A DNA stretch of 32,793 bases. It comes from Bacteroidetes bacterium UBA4408 (GTDB taxonomy: Bacteria > Bacteroidota > Bacteroidia > UBA4408). The DNA lies in NCBI GenBank assembly GCA_002389785.1, contig DGQS01000037.1, positions 1 through 32,793 on the forward strand, read 5' to 3'. The position numbers were made by a program, and so were the translations under genes. Shown here in pieces: positions 7,644-15,404 of the stretch (the first letter of the stretch is position 1; every line of letters starts with the position of its first letter). Under the pieces are notes generated by a model. The model ran no database searches and was not told where the DNA came from. It worked only from the letters and a program-made list of their open reading frames with translations.

Positions 7644-10202
7644 CTACGATTTGATGTATCGAAAAATTGTAGCACTGTTTTCTCCAACTAGTTTAATCAA
7701 ATAATATCCATTAGCTAATTGCCGCGTATCCATTCGATAATTTAAATTACGTCCATTAACAAGGATACTATGTTCCTTTACCACTTTACCTAAACTGTTG
7801 CTTAGTTGCAATTGATAAGTCCCTGAAGGTATTTCACTAGCTTGAAAAAGTAATTGTTCATTAACAGCATCTATTTTCATACTTAAATCAGCAGATAAAT
7901 TTGCAGGCTGTATACCGATGCTGGTATTTACCGAAACTACTACCGAATCACTCTTGTAACATCCGTTAATATCAGTAACAGTAACAACATAGGTGGTATT
8001 CGATGATGGATTTGCGATGGGGTTGGCAATTGTAGCAGAATTCAATCCAGTTGAAGGATACCAACTGTAAATAAACGGTGGGAATCCGGAAGCTGTAGGA
8101 CTACCTCCAATTACTGTAGAATCACCAAGTACTATTAAAACGTCGGTACCTGCATCAATAACAGGATTTGCCTGCCCAACAGAATCAAAGGCTGTTCCTA
8201 TGCAACCATTTGCATCGTAAACGGTAACTGAGTAATTACCAGAACTTAGTCCGTTTATTGAATTAGCATGAGACCCGGTGCTCCATGTATAAGCATAATT
8301 TAATGAATCATTACATACACCAAAACGAATATTCGGTCGAGTAAAAGTAGAGGCAGAAATACTTGGACCCGGCACCCATGAACATATACTACTACTATCT
8401 TTTGCAAGATAAACAGTCGATTTAAACGGCATAGTTGTGCAATAAACAGGTGAGTTAAAAGTACTTACTGTATCTGCAAAGCAAAACTGAACAATTAAGC
8501 TGGTTGTTCCATTCCACTGAAATGGACTAGAAAAGAAAAATGTATTCCAACCGGGGCTAATTGAAATATCTTGCGGCCCAAATACAGTTTGTAAACCAGA
8601 TTGCAAAACGGTCAATGAACCTACATTGGGAATAGCTTTAATTTGAACTTGAAAATTTCGATAAGTACTGGTCCCATTAATAGAAGCAACATTTAAGGCT
8701 ACTGAACTAATTTTACCAGAATTAAATCCAAGCGCCTGCATTTCACTTTGATGAAAAAACACTTGATGCTTGGCCGATTTTTTTGAATTCCCAAAAGGTG
8801 CAGGATATTGTGTACTGGGAGGAACAACGGTTCCATTTCCAATGGTGATACTATAATTTGCTCCACAGGTAAATGGAATACCTCCACTTACATTTAAACT
8901 TATTGAACCGTCGCTAGCCCCATTGCACGAAGTACCTGTTGTTGTAGGTGCTACTGTAATTTGAGTTGGCTCAGTGATGGTAAATGGAATATTAGCACTA
9001 TAATTAGAAGCATCGGTTATGGTTACAGAGTAATTTCCAGCACATACATTATTTATTGAATTACTTGTAACTCCATTACTCCAAGAATAGGTGTAAGAAG
9101 AATTACATCCGGGACTCACACTAATTGATCCATCGCAAAGTCCATAACAAGAAACATTGCTTTGACTAATAACTGAGCCAAAAATACTAGGAACACAACC
9201 GTTTGAAAACAGCAATAATTGACGCGGAAACGATAAAAAAGTAGTGCGCATAGCTGTCTTTTGGTCTGGGGTAAAACGATCTCGTTGCGTACATGAACTC
9301 ATAAAATTAAAGCGCGAATTATCCCAGTTTCCGGTTGTGGTGCAAGAATTAATTGTACCACAATCAGTTTGCTTGTGAGGCGGCGTATCGCAAATTTTAT
9401 CTCCATCAACTGAACAAGATATATCGGCAGGACAAACTACCCCACCAAAATCACCTTCATAAGTATGCAACAAATTAAATCCATGACCTACCTCGTGTGT
9501 TAAAGTGGTTGAAGTTCCGTTCATTGCTGATGCTAGTATTACACAACCATCGTATGGATCGCCGGTGGGTGGAGTAGCATATCCTTGTGTGAGTGAAGAG
9601 GAACACTCTATTAAATTTACCACCCAAATATTGTAATAGTAATAGGTCGACCAGCTACTCAAATTTTTTACAACATATTCATCAGCAGCACCACAACTAT
9701 TGTTTTGTGAAATTCCTTTTAGTGTATAATTTGGAACTCCGGATGCGTTTACCCGAACAATACCGTTACTTGGACATCCGTTAGGATCACGGCTTGCTAA
9801 ACAAAATTCTATTTCTGTGTCGGTTCCAATGCCGTTTACACCTCTGAAATTGGCCGTCAAGTTTGCAATCGCTGCCTGTATTTGAGCATCACTTATATTG
9901 GTTCCGGTACCAACCGCTTCTCCATTATGCAAAACATGCACAACTACCGAAACTGTATACACCTGATTCGCCTTTTCTTCTGAATGCTGTAGTCCGTTAA
10001 CAAGATTATTATTAAAATGATCGGGAAGTATGCTGTTTACAGGAATTTCATTTTTCTGAATTCCTCCTTTTGAATTCAAATAATTTTGATGTGAATTAAA
10101 CCCGCAATTTTCCTGAGCATCGGCTGTAAAAAACAACAGAAGCAATGCACATGAAATTATTTTTTTTCGAATAAAGGTTATCACTTTGTAAAGTTTCATC
10201 AT
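7644..10202 (-). CDS. T9SS-secreted M43-type zinc metalloprotease with SprB repeats
   Basis: 852 residues. A signal peptide (LLLLFFTADA|QE, cleavage near 29/30) leads into a pappalysin/cytophagalysin-type protease at about 80-325. The zinc site is THEVGHGFNLLH (His236, Glu237, His240, His246) and the Met-turn is NFMSSC (Met301) followed by RFTPDQKTAMR. Asn243 replaces the common Gly of HExxHxxGxxH, a variant I recall from Bacteroidota M43 proteins. A SprB-type repeat covers about 347-412. A second SprB repeat begins at about 420 but is interrupted at about 447 and resumes at about 637. A PKD-like domain spans about 680-758, then a divergent C-terminal sorting domain (SNSLGKVVKEH, LANGYYLIKL) without the usual FPNP. 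Probably a secreted endopeptidase; substrate unknown. It could start at Met1 or Met2. Confidence 0.9.
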   Translation of the reverse strand: MMKLYKVITFIRKKIISCALLLLFFTADAQENCGFNSHQNYLNSKGGIQKNEIPVNSILPDHFNNNLVNGLQHSEEKANQVYTVSVVVHVLHNGEAVGTGTNISDAQIQAAIANLTANFRGVNGIGTDTEIEFCLASRDPNGCPSNGIVRVNASGVPNYTLKGISQNNSCGAADEYVVKNLSSWSTYYYYNIWVVNLIECSSSLTQGYATPPTGDPYDGCVILASAMNGTSTTLTHEVGHGFNLLHTYEGDFGGVVCPADISCSVDGDKICDTPPHKQTDCGTINSCTTTGNWDNSRFNFMSSCTQRDRFTPDQKTAMRTTFLSFPRQLLLFSNGCVPSIFGSVISQSNVSCYGLCDGSISVSPGCNSSYTYSWSNGVTSNSINNVCAGNYSVTITDASNYSANIPFTITEPTQITVAPTTTGTSCNGASDGSISLNVSGGIPFTCGANYSITIGNGTVVPPSTQYPAPFGNSKKSAKHQVFFHQSEMQALGFNSGKISSVALNVASINGTSTYRNFQVQIKAIPNVGSLTVLQSGLQTVFGPQDISISPGWNTFFFSSPFQWNGTTSLIVQFCFADTVSTFNSPVYCTTMPFKSTVYLAKDSSSICSWVPGPSISASTFTRPNIRFGVCNDSLNYAYTWSTGSHANSINGLSSGNYSVTVYDANGCIGTAFDSVGQANPVIDAGTDVLIVLGDSTVIGGSPTASGFPPFIYSWYPSTGLNSATIANPIANPSSNTTYVVTVTDINGCYKSDSVVVSVNTSIGIQPANLSADLSMKIDAVNEQLLFQASEIPSGTYQLQLSNSLGKVVKEHSILVNGRNLNYRMDTRQLANGYYLIKLVGENSATIFRYIKS

Positions 10203-10303
10203 TGCCCTGTAAGTAATTGTTCGATTTATTGCTATAAAAATACTGAAAGTTTTTCAAGAACTTTGGTAAAGTGCCTTACATTTCTATCAATACCAACGAA
10301 TGC

Positions 10304-10337
10304 AAAAAGCCACTTAACGGATGGCTAAGTGGCTTTT
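10304..10337 (-). terminator. Intrinsic terminator of the lipid operon
   Basis: A perfect 12-bp stem (10305-10316 with 10326-10337, arm AAAAGCCACTTA) with a 9-nt loop lies 17 bp after the accC stop. On the minus strand the stem ends in TTTTT. It is A/T-flanked on both sides and could act in both directions. It also insulates the downstream metalloprotease gene, whose start is at 10202; I see no convincing TAnnTTTG box in 10203-10303. Confidence 0.85.
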
Positions 10338-10354
10338 AACTAAAACTAAATATG

Positions 10355-11695
10355 CTATTCAGTTAAATCAAATGTTTCTAAAAATTTGGTGGTATAATCA
10401 CCTTTGATAAATTGTTCGTCGCGCATGAGTCGCAAGTGAAAAGGAATCGTAGTTTTAACTCCTTCAATAACAAATTCGCTTAATGCACGCACCATCTTTG
10501 CAATTGCCTCTTCTCGTGTTTGTGCTATGGTAATTAATTTTGCAATCATACTATCGTAATTGGGAGGTATGGTATATCCGGCATAAACATGCGTATCTAC
10601 ACGAATACCATGGCCTCCAGGAGTATGTAGATTGGTAATTTTACCAGGTGAAGGTCTAAAATTATTAAAGGGATCTTCTGCATTGATGCGGCATTCAATG
10701 GCATGCAATTGAGGGAAATAATTTTTTCCTGAGATGGGTGTTCCTGCTGCCACTAATATTTGCTCTCGTATTAAATCGTAATTTATTACTTCTTCCGTTA
10801 TGGGATGTTCCACTTGAATACGGGTATTCATTTCCATGAAATAAAAATTACGGTGCTTGTCAACCAAAAACTCAACCGTTCCAACACCTTCATAATTAAC
10901 TGCTAAAGCTGCCTTAATTGCGGCAGCACCCATTTTATCCCGTAACTCGTCGGTCATAAATGGTGAAGGGGTTTCTTCAGCCAATTTCTGATGTCTACGT
11001 TGAATAGAACAATCGCGCTCTGATAAATGGCAAGCCTTCCCATATTGATCACCAACAATCTGAATTTCAATATGACGTGGCTCTTCAATGTACTTTTCCA
11101 TGTACATACCATCGTTTCCAAAGGCTGCCCCGGCTTCCTGTCTGGCACTATCCCACAACGATTGCAAATCCTCTTCTTTCCAAACGATGCGCATTCCTCG
11201 TCCACCACCACCTGCAGTTGCTTTGAGTATAACCGGATATTTTATTTTTTTGGCAATTTGTTTAGCTTCTTCTATATCGCTAAGTAAGCCCTCGGAACCA
11301 GGAATGGTAGGAACTCCGGCTTTCTTCATCGTATCCTTTGCAGACGACTTATCTCCCATACCGTCAATCATGGCAGGAGATGCACCAATAAACTTAATGT
11401 TGTGTTCGCCACAAATGCGCGAAAACTTTGCATTTTCACTTAAAAAACCATACCCGGGATGAATTGCATCGGCATTGGTTATTTCAGCTGCTGAAATAAT
11501 GTTCGGAATATTCAAATATGAATCTTTACTGGCGGGGGGGCCAATACACACTGCCTCATCAGCAAAACGCACATGTAAACTGTCTTTATCGGCCGTAGAG
11601 TATACTGCAACTGTTTTTATACCCATTTCTTTACAGGTACGTATCACGCGTAAAGCAATTTCTCCTCTATTGGCAATTAGTATTTTATTAAACAT
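10355..11695 (-). CDS. accC: Acetyl-CoA carboxylase, biotin carboxylase subunit
   Basis: 446 residues, full length for AccC. It carries out the ATP-dependent carboxylation of biotin on AccB using bicarbonate, the first half of malonyl-CoA synthesis. The N-terminal domain starts [19 protein letters not shown]. The ATP-grasp glycine loop [14 protein letters not shown] is at about 157-170, and the catalytic signature [15 protein letters not shown] at about 285-300. C-terminal domain residues FRPSPGKI and GVKTTIPFH are also typical. It lies 72 bp after accB in the same direction, and a strong terminator follows it, so it is the last gene of the operon. A run of seven G (C on the coding strand) at 11534-11540 lies in the CIGPPAS codons and is unusual for this AT-rich sequence, but the frame is intact. 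The carboxyltransferase subunits are not in the window. Confidence 0.98.
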   Translation of the reverse strand: MFNKILIANRGEIALRVIRTCKEMGIKTVAVYSTADKDSLHVRFADEAVCIGPPASKDSYLNIPNIISAAEITNADAIHPGYGFLSENAKFSRICGEHNIKFIGASPAMIDGMGDKSSAKDTMKKAGVPTIPGSEGLLSDIEEAKQIAKKIKYPVILKATAGGGGRGMRIVWKEEDLQSLWDSARQEAGAAFGNDGMYMEKYIEEPRHIEIQIVGDQYGKACHLSERDCSIQRRHQKLAEETPSPFMTDELRDKMGAAAIKAALAVNYEGVGTVEFLVDKHRNFYFMEMNTRIQVEHPITEEVINYDLIREQILVAAGTPISGKNYFPQLHAIECRINAEDPFNNFRPSPGKITNLHTPGGHGIRVDTHVYAGYTIPPNYDSMIAKLITIAQTREEAIAKMVRALSEFVIEGVKTTIPFHLRLMRDEQFIKGDYTTKFLETFDLTE

Positions 11696-11719
11696 AGCTC
11701 TTTGTATAAGAATTATCCA

Positions 11720-11739
11720 ATGACTCAGTAAAGAGTCAT
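11720..11739 (-). other. Hairpin in the accB-accC gap
   Basis: A perfect 7-bp stem (11720-11726 ATGACTC with 11733-11739 GAGTCAT) and a 6-nt loop lie 25 bp before the accC start. No U-run follows on the minus strand, so it is not a canonical terminator. It could be an mRNA-processing or stability element or a chance dyad. Confidence 0.45.
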
Positions 11740-11767
11740 GCTGTAATCACTTTTTTTGAATCGGATA

Positions 11768-12259
11768 TTAAGAAGGGTCAACCAAAAATAACGGTTGGTC
11801 GTATTCAACCGGAGAGGAGTCTTCAACCAACACTTTCACAATTTTGCCTGAAACTTCTGATTCAATTTCATTAAACAACTTCATTGCTTCAATAATACAA
11901 GTTGTTTTACCCGGTTTTATTTCATCTCCTACATTAACAAAAACAGGCTTTCCAGGGCCGGCAGAACGGTAAAATGTTCCAATCATCGGAGATTTTATAG
12001 CAATGTATTTTGATTCATTGGAAACGGACGGTGCCGGGCTTGATGGGGCTGCGGCAATAACAGGAGCGGGTGCAACAGGCATAGCTATTGGTGCGGCTAG
12101 TGGAGCAGCTGCATGAATTACAGTTGTTTCGCCACGGTATGCATCATTTCCGTTACCTGTTTTTATTACAATTTTAAACCCTTTACTTTCTAATTCTACC
12201 TCACTTACTCCGCTTTTTGCTACAAATTTAATAAGATCTTGTATTTCTTTTAGTTCCAT
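11768..12259 (-). CDS. accB: Acetyl-CoA carboxylase, biotin carboxyl carrier protein
   Basis: 163 residues. The C-terminal biotinyl domain (about 83-163) contains CIIEAMKLFNEIESE, with the biotin-accepting Lys127 in AMK and the expected hydrophobic residues around it. An N-terminal segment (about 1-35, MELKEIQDLIKFVAKSGVSE) is typical of bacterial AccB. An Ala/Pro-rich flexible linker joins them (about 49-80). The protein carries biotin between AccC and the carboxyltransferase in the cytoplasm. It sits between fabH (64 bp upstream) and accC (72 bp downstream), all on the minus strand. The ATG start gives the usual conserved N-terminus. Confidence 0.97.
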   Translation of the reverse strand: MELKEIQDLIKFVAKSGVSEVELESKGFKIVIKTGNGNDAYRGETTVIHAAAPLAAPIAMPVAPAPVIAAAPSSPAPSVSNESKYIAIKSPMIGTFYRSAGPGKPVFVNVGDEIKPGKTTCIIEAMKLFNEIESEVSGKIVKVLVEDSSPVEYDQPLFLVDPS

Positions 12260-12323
12260 GTTTTAGGTTTTGATTATTCAATGATACTTCAAAATATTGT
12301 GCTTTCCAAATTCTATTAAGTTG

Positions 12324-13313
12324 TTAATAGGCCCATTTTAAGAATACTGCGCCCCATGTAAAACCACCTCCAAAAGCAGCTAATATTAAATTATCGCCCT
12401 TTTTTAAGCGACTTTCATATTCCCATAGGCACAAGGGTAAAGTTCCGGCAGTAGTGTTTCCATATTTTTCAATATTCATCATTACTTTCTCACTGCCTAC
12501 ACCCATTCGTTCTGCTGTGGCATCTATTATTCGTCGGTTTGCCTGATGCGGCACCAACCAGGCTATATCGCTCGGTTTTAAATTGTTTCGCTCCATTATT
12601 TCAGCTGAAACACCTGCCATGTTGGTAACAGCAAATTTAAAAACAGTCTTTCCTTCCTGATATACAAAATGCTCGCGAGCATCAATGGTTTCATATGTTG
12701 GAGGTTTTAACGACCCTCCTGCCTTTTGGTGTAAAAATTCGCGACCTGCACCATCTGCCCGTAAAATCGAGTCAATAATTCCGTTCCCTTCTTCATTAGG
12801 TTCTAAGAGAACAGCTCCTGCTCCATCACCAAAAATAATACAAGTAGCTCTGTCTTTGTAGTCAATTATGCTCGACATTTTATCTGCCCCAATAATAACT
12901 ACTTTCTTATAAGCACCTGTTTCAATAAATTTTGATCCGGTAACCAATCCATATAAAAAACCTGAACAGGCCGCATTTAAATCATAGCCCCAGGCGTTCT
13001 TTGCACCTATTTTATCGCAAATTATTTGAGCCGTTGCCGGAAATATTAAATCGGCAGTAACGGTAGCACAAATTAATAAATCTATTTCGTCTGCTTTTAT
13101 GCCCCGTTTTTTCAGTAAGCCGTTCACAGCTTCAACGCACATGTCAGAAGTTGCTTTGCCGGGTTCTCGTAAAATTCTTCGTTCGGCAATTCCTGTTCGG
13201 CTTAGTATCCAATCTTCGGTTGTTTCTACCATGCCTTCCAACTCTTTGTTGGTTAGCCGATATTCAGGAACATATCCATGAACAGCAGTTATTGCAGCTT
13301 GTGTTTTTTTCAC
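12324..13313 (-). CDS. fabH: Beta-ketoacyl-ACP synthase III
   Basis: About 329 residues. FabH condenses acetyl-CoA (or branched acyl-CoA) with malonyl-ACP to start fatty-acid synthesis. Numbered from the TTG at 13316, the catalytic triad is Cys117 (DLNAACSGF), His257 (WLVPHQANRR) and Asn287 (IEKYGNTTAGT); the glycine-rich end LAAFGGGFTWG is also present. No ATG is available. The frame begins right after an in-frame TAA with TTG at 13316 followed by GTG at 13313. I prefer GTG because MKKTQAAITAVHGYVPEY matches the normal N-terminus, but the difference is one codon. The gene lies about 150 bp after plsX; that gap holds a strong dyad. Gene order places it with accB/accC, which make its malonyl substrate. 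Confidence 0.97.
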   Translation of the reverse strand: MKKTQAAITAVHGYVPEYRLTNKELEGMVETTEDWILSRTGIAERRILREPGKATSDMCVEAVNGLLKKRGIKADEIDLLICATVTADLIFPATAQIICDKIGAKNAWGYDLNAACSGFLYGLVTGSKFIETGAYKKVVIIGADKMSSIIDYKDRATCIIFGDGAGAVLLEPNEEGNGIIDSILRADGAGREFLHQKAGGSLKPPTYETIDAREHFVYQEGKTVFKFAVTNMAGVSAEIMERNNLKPSDIAWLVPHQANRRIIDATAERMGVGSEKVMMNIEKYGNTTAGTLPLCLWEYESRLKKGDNLILAAFGGGFTWGAVFLKWAY

Positions 13314-13394
13314 CAATTAATTGTTTTTATCAAAAAAAGAATCACAATATTAAATTTTTTCTGTAAACAAACCGTATTTTTTATTGGAATTAAA

Positions 13395-13412
13395 GTTTGT
13401 TAGGTAACAAAC
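13395..13412. promoter_or_regulatory. Operator-like dyad between plsX and fabH
   Basis: GTTTGTTA, a GG centre, then TAACAAAC: two perfect 8-bp arms with a 2-bp spacer, about 80 bp upstream of the fabH start in a 150-bp gap. The short spacer suits a dimeric protein-binding site better than an RNA hairpin. Two weaker inverted repeats lie nearby at 13440-13456 and 13460-13478, the latter overlapping the plsX stop. No TAnnTTTG box was found on the minus strand in this gap. A regulator is not known from the sequence. Confidence 0.4.
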
Positions 13413-13466
13413 ATGAAAAGAATTTACTTAGGAAGTTTAAGTAGTTTCAAGCTACTAATGCTTTTA

Positions 13467-14408
13467 TTAATTAAAAGCTTCTTTAATTTTTTCGGGCAAC
13501 TTAGCAAGTATAACATCCTTACTTAGTAGCAACATGTTCTTTATTGCTACCGAATTAGATATTCCATGACCAATTAACACATTTGAATTAACACCCAAAA
13601 TAGGCGTCCCTCCATAATTTTCGTAATTGAACCGATCAAAAAACTCATCGCTTCTTCCTCTGCGCTTAATTAAGGTATAAAATGCTTCCGCTTCTTTTAA
13701 CACAACATTTCCGGTAAATCCATCGCAAACGATAACATCAACCGATTTACTAAATAAATCACGCCCTTCCACATTTCCAATAAAATTAAAATGGGTTGAA
13801 TCTTTCATTAATGCGTGAGCTGCCTGACTTACTAAATTTCCCTTTTCTGCTTCTTCGCCGATGTTCAATAATCCTACTTTAGGGTTATCAATTTTGTATA
13901 CGCTTTTCGCCAAAATACTCCCCAGCATCCCAAACTGATACAAAACATCCGGCTTACAATCGGCATTTGTACCCACATCCAAAATCAACCCAACTCCTCC
14001 GTCTTCCTTTGGTAAAACAGATGTAATACAAGGGCGAATTACACCTGCAATTGACTTTACACTGAACATGCTTCCCACCAACATTGAACCCGTATTTCCT
14101 GCACTGGCAAAGGAATCAATTTTGCCCTGCTTTAAGAGTGAGAATCCAACTGCAATACTCGATTGTGGTTTGTGTGAAAGTGCTTTTGTAGGATGTTCTC
14201 CCATACCTATTACATCGGGAGCATGAACAATATCAAATAGTGTTGAGTTTCCACCTTCCTCTAAGATGGTTTGTTGAATCACCTGCTCATCTCCCACCAA
14301 TACAATTCTGATGGAATTAGAATTAAATTCCTTTTGTGCCAGAATAGCTCCTGAAATTACAGCCTTTGGAGCAAAATCTCCACCCATTGCATCAATACCT
14401 ATTTTCAT
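13467..14408 (-). CDS. plsX: Phosphate acyltransferase PlsX
   Basis: 313 residues, somewhat shorter than the about 350 residues of enterobacterial PlsX. It converts acyl-ACP to acyl-phosphate for phospholipid synthesis at the membrane. The N-terminus MKIGIDAMGGDFAPKAVI is the family signature. Further family motifs are LVGDE, VIGMGEHPTKALSHKPQSS, SAGNTGSML, LDVGTNADCKP, GLLNIGEEAEKGN, FIGNVEGRDLF and CDGFTGNVVLKEAE. The gene is 72 bp after rpmF, with a terminator-like hairpin in the gap, and 150 bp before fabH. Its position links phospholipid precursor supply to fabH/acc expression, as in many bacteria with an rpmF-plsX-fabH order. The ATG is fixed by the conserved N-terminus. Confidence 0.97.
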   Translation of the reverse strand: MKIGIDAMGGDFAPKAVISGAILAQKEFNSNSIRIVLVGDEQVIQQTILEEGGNSTLFDIVHAPDVIGMGEHPTKALSHKPQSSIAVGFSLLKQGKIDSFASAGNTGSMLVGSMFSVKSIAGVIRPCITSVLPKEDGGVGLILDVGTNADCKPDVLYQFGMLGSILAKSVYKIDNPKVGLLNIGEEAEKGNLVSQAAHALMKDSTHFNFIGNVEGRDLFSKSVDVIVCDGFTGNVVLKEAEAFYTLIKRRGRSDEFFDRFNYENYGGTPILGVNSNVLIGHGISNSVAIKNMLLLSKDVILAKLPEKIKEAFN

Positions 14409-14433
14409 AGATCTGAAACCGTTTTAAAAAATG

Positions 14434-14455
14434 AAAGATGCCCGAAAGCATCTTT
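14434..14455 (-). terminator. Terminator-like hairpin (possible attenuator) between rpmF and plsX
   Basis: A perfect 8-bp stem (14434-14441 AAAGATGC with 14448-14455 GCATCTTT), loop TTTCGG on the minus strand, then CA and six T. It is 25 bp after the rpmF stop and 25 bp before the plsX start, inside what looks like one operon. The stem has only three G/C pairs, so it may be a partial terminator that lowers downstream expression relative to L32. Confidence 0.55.
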
Positions 14456-14480
14456 AAAATTTATGTTTGGCATTAAAAAC

Positions 14481-14666
14481 TTATGCTTCTTTACTGCCCT
14501 TCATTACCTTTTTTCCACGATACATACCTGTTTCGGTATTTACGCGGTGATACAATGATACATCACCTGTAGACTTATCTACAAATAAGGTGCTTGGAAC
14601 AGCATTGTCGTGTGTTCTTCTTTTATCTCTGCGCGATTTCGATATTTTGTGTTTGGGATGTGGCAT
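14481..14666 (-). CDS. rpmF: 50S ribosomal protein L32
   Basis: 61 residues, normal for L32. The N-terminus MPHPKHKISKSRRDKRRTHD is the family signature: a basic extended segment that packs into 23S rRNA near the peptidyl-transferase region. This is the cysteine-free form; the zinc-ribbon cysteines found in some bacteria are absent. It lies 28 bp downstream of the DUF177 gene, its common genomic partner, and is followed by plsX. The pairing of L32 with lipid genes is widespread and may link growth rate to membrane synthesis. Confidence 0.98.
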   Translation of the reverse strand: MPHPKHKISKSRRDKRRTHDNAVPSTLFVDKSTGDVSLYHRVNTETGMYRGKKVMKGSKEA

Positions 14667-14694
14667 GTTACTTTAGTTTAAAATTATGGATACT

Positions 14695-15255
14695 CTATTT
14701 ATTTTTCTTTTTACTACTTATACTTTTTAAAGCTTCCCAACGAGGATCAATTTCCTCCTTGGCTGGTGTTCCGTGTGATTGATAATGTGTTAGCTTTTCA
14801 ATTACTTCTTGATTGCATAAACTGAAATCGTTTAAAATTTCACACGGTATTCGTTGATAGGGCATTAACAGATTTATGTATTCATAAACGTATTGCGCTA
14901 TGTCTAATTCTGTTTCGGATGGAGCCAAAATTAAAACTTCATCATCGTCTTTAGGCTCATATTCGCGTTCCTCTGCAAATTTCACTATCAAACGTTGCAC
15001 TCCGTTAACGGGGATAAAGTTGTCGTTCAAACAACGATCGCAACTAACTTGAATTTGACTTTCAAACTTAAAGGTAAGGGTTAACATCCCCGATTGCTTT
15101 ACTAAGTCAATATCCAGATTAATCTTGGCTCTTTTAATATCTGAACCGCTAAACTGTGCTTCTTCAAAGAACTTGTCGTCAATTGTATAATTGTATTCAT
15201 GCAGCCCCTGGCTTAATCCTGAAAACGAAATCTTAAATTGACTTAAATACCCCAC
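14695..15255 (-). CDS. DUF177 / YceD family protein
   Basis: 186 residues. The family is recognised by the conserved segment QVSCDRCLNDNFIPV with its CxxC pair (about residues 102-105), the acidic DDEVLILAPSETELDIAQYVYEYINLLMPYQR region (quoted here only as a location, about 125-155), and a later Cys pair around 157-167. The partner gene rpmF lies directly downstream, as in most genomes. YceD proteins have been tied to 23S rRNA accumulation in some organisms; the exact role is unsettled. The start is GTG at 15255, preceded by AAGGAA at a good Shine-Dalgarno distance and by a promoter about 20 bp further up. It is the first gene of the lipid/L32 operon. Confidence 0.93.
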   Translation of the reverse strand: MGYLSQFKISFSGLSQGLHEYNYTIDDKFFEEAQFSGSDIKRAKINLDIDLVKQSGMLTLTFKFESQIQVSCDRCLNDNFIPVNGVQRLIVKFAEEREYEPKDDDEVLILAPSETELDIAQYVYEYINLLMPYQRIPCEILNDFSLCNQEVIEKLTHYQSHGTPAKEEIDPRWEALKSISSKKKNK

Positions 15256-15280
15256 CGCTTCCTTATTTCAAAAAGGACCG

Positions 15281-15310
15281 CAAATTTAGAAAAAATATTT
15301 AAACTGCAAA
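15281..15310 (-). promoter_or_regulatory. Bacteroidota-type promoter of the DUF177-rpmF-plsX-fabH-accBC operon
   Basis: On the minus strand TTTG (15310-15307) is followed after 18 bp by TAAATTTG (15288-15281), matching the -33 TTTG and -7 TAnnTTTG elements of the primary sigma factor in this phylum. A start site near 15274 would give a leader of about 20 nt that contains the AAGGAA ribosome-binding sequence before the GTG start at 15255. Confidence 0.7.
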
Positions 15311-15352
15311 AACTCAGCTTCATTAAATCATTAAGTATAACCTCACTAAATC

Positions 15353-15386
15353 AAAAAGGGAAGAGTAACTCCCACTCTTCCCCTTT
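15353..15386 (-). terminator. Intrinsic terminator of the 2361-residue adhesin gene
   Basis: A 9-bp stem (15358-15366 GGGAAGAGT with 15374-15382 ACTCTTCCC), extended by three A/T pairs past one bulged base, with a 7-nt loop. On the minus strand it is followed by TTTTTGATTT. It lies 19 bp after the stop of the large adhesin gene and upstream of the next operon's promoter. Confidence 0.82.
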
Positions 15387-15404
15387 CAAATTATGAATTT
15401 TTAA

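Noticed and set aside
7644..10202. Asn in place of Gly in the HExxHxxGxxH motif taken as a sign of inactivity
   Set aside because: All zinc ligands, the Glu and the Met-turn are present, and the Asn form is known to me from related secreted M43 proteins.
11088..11462. 124-codon plus-strand frame
   Set aside because: Fully antisense to accC, whose motifs are intact; composition looks like a shadow frame.
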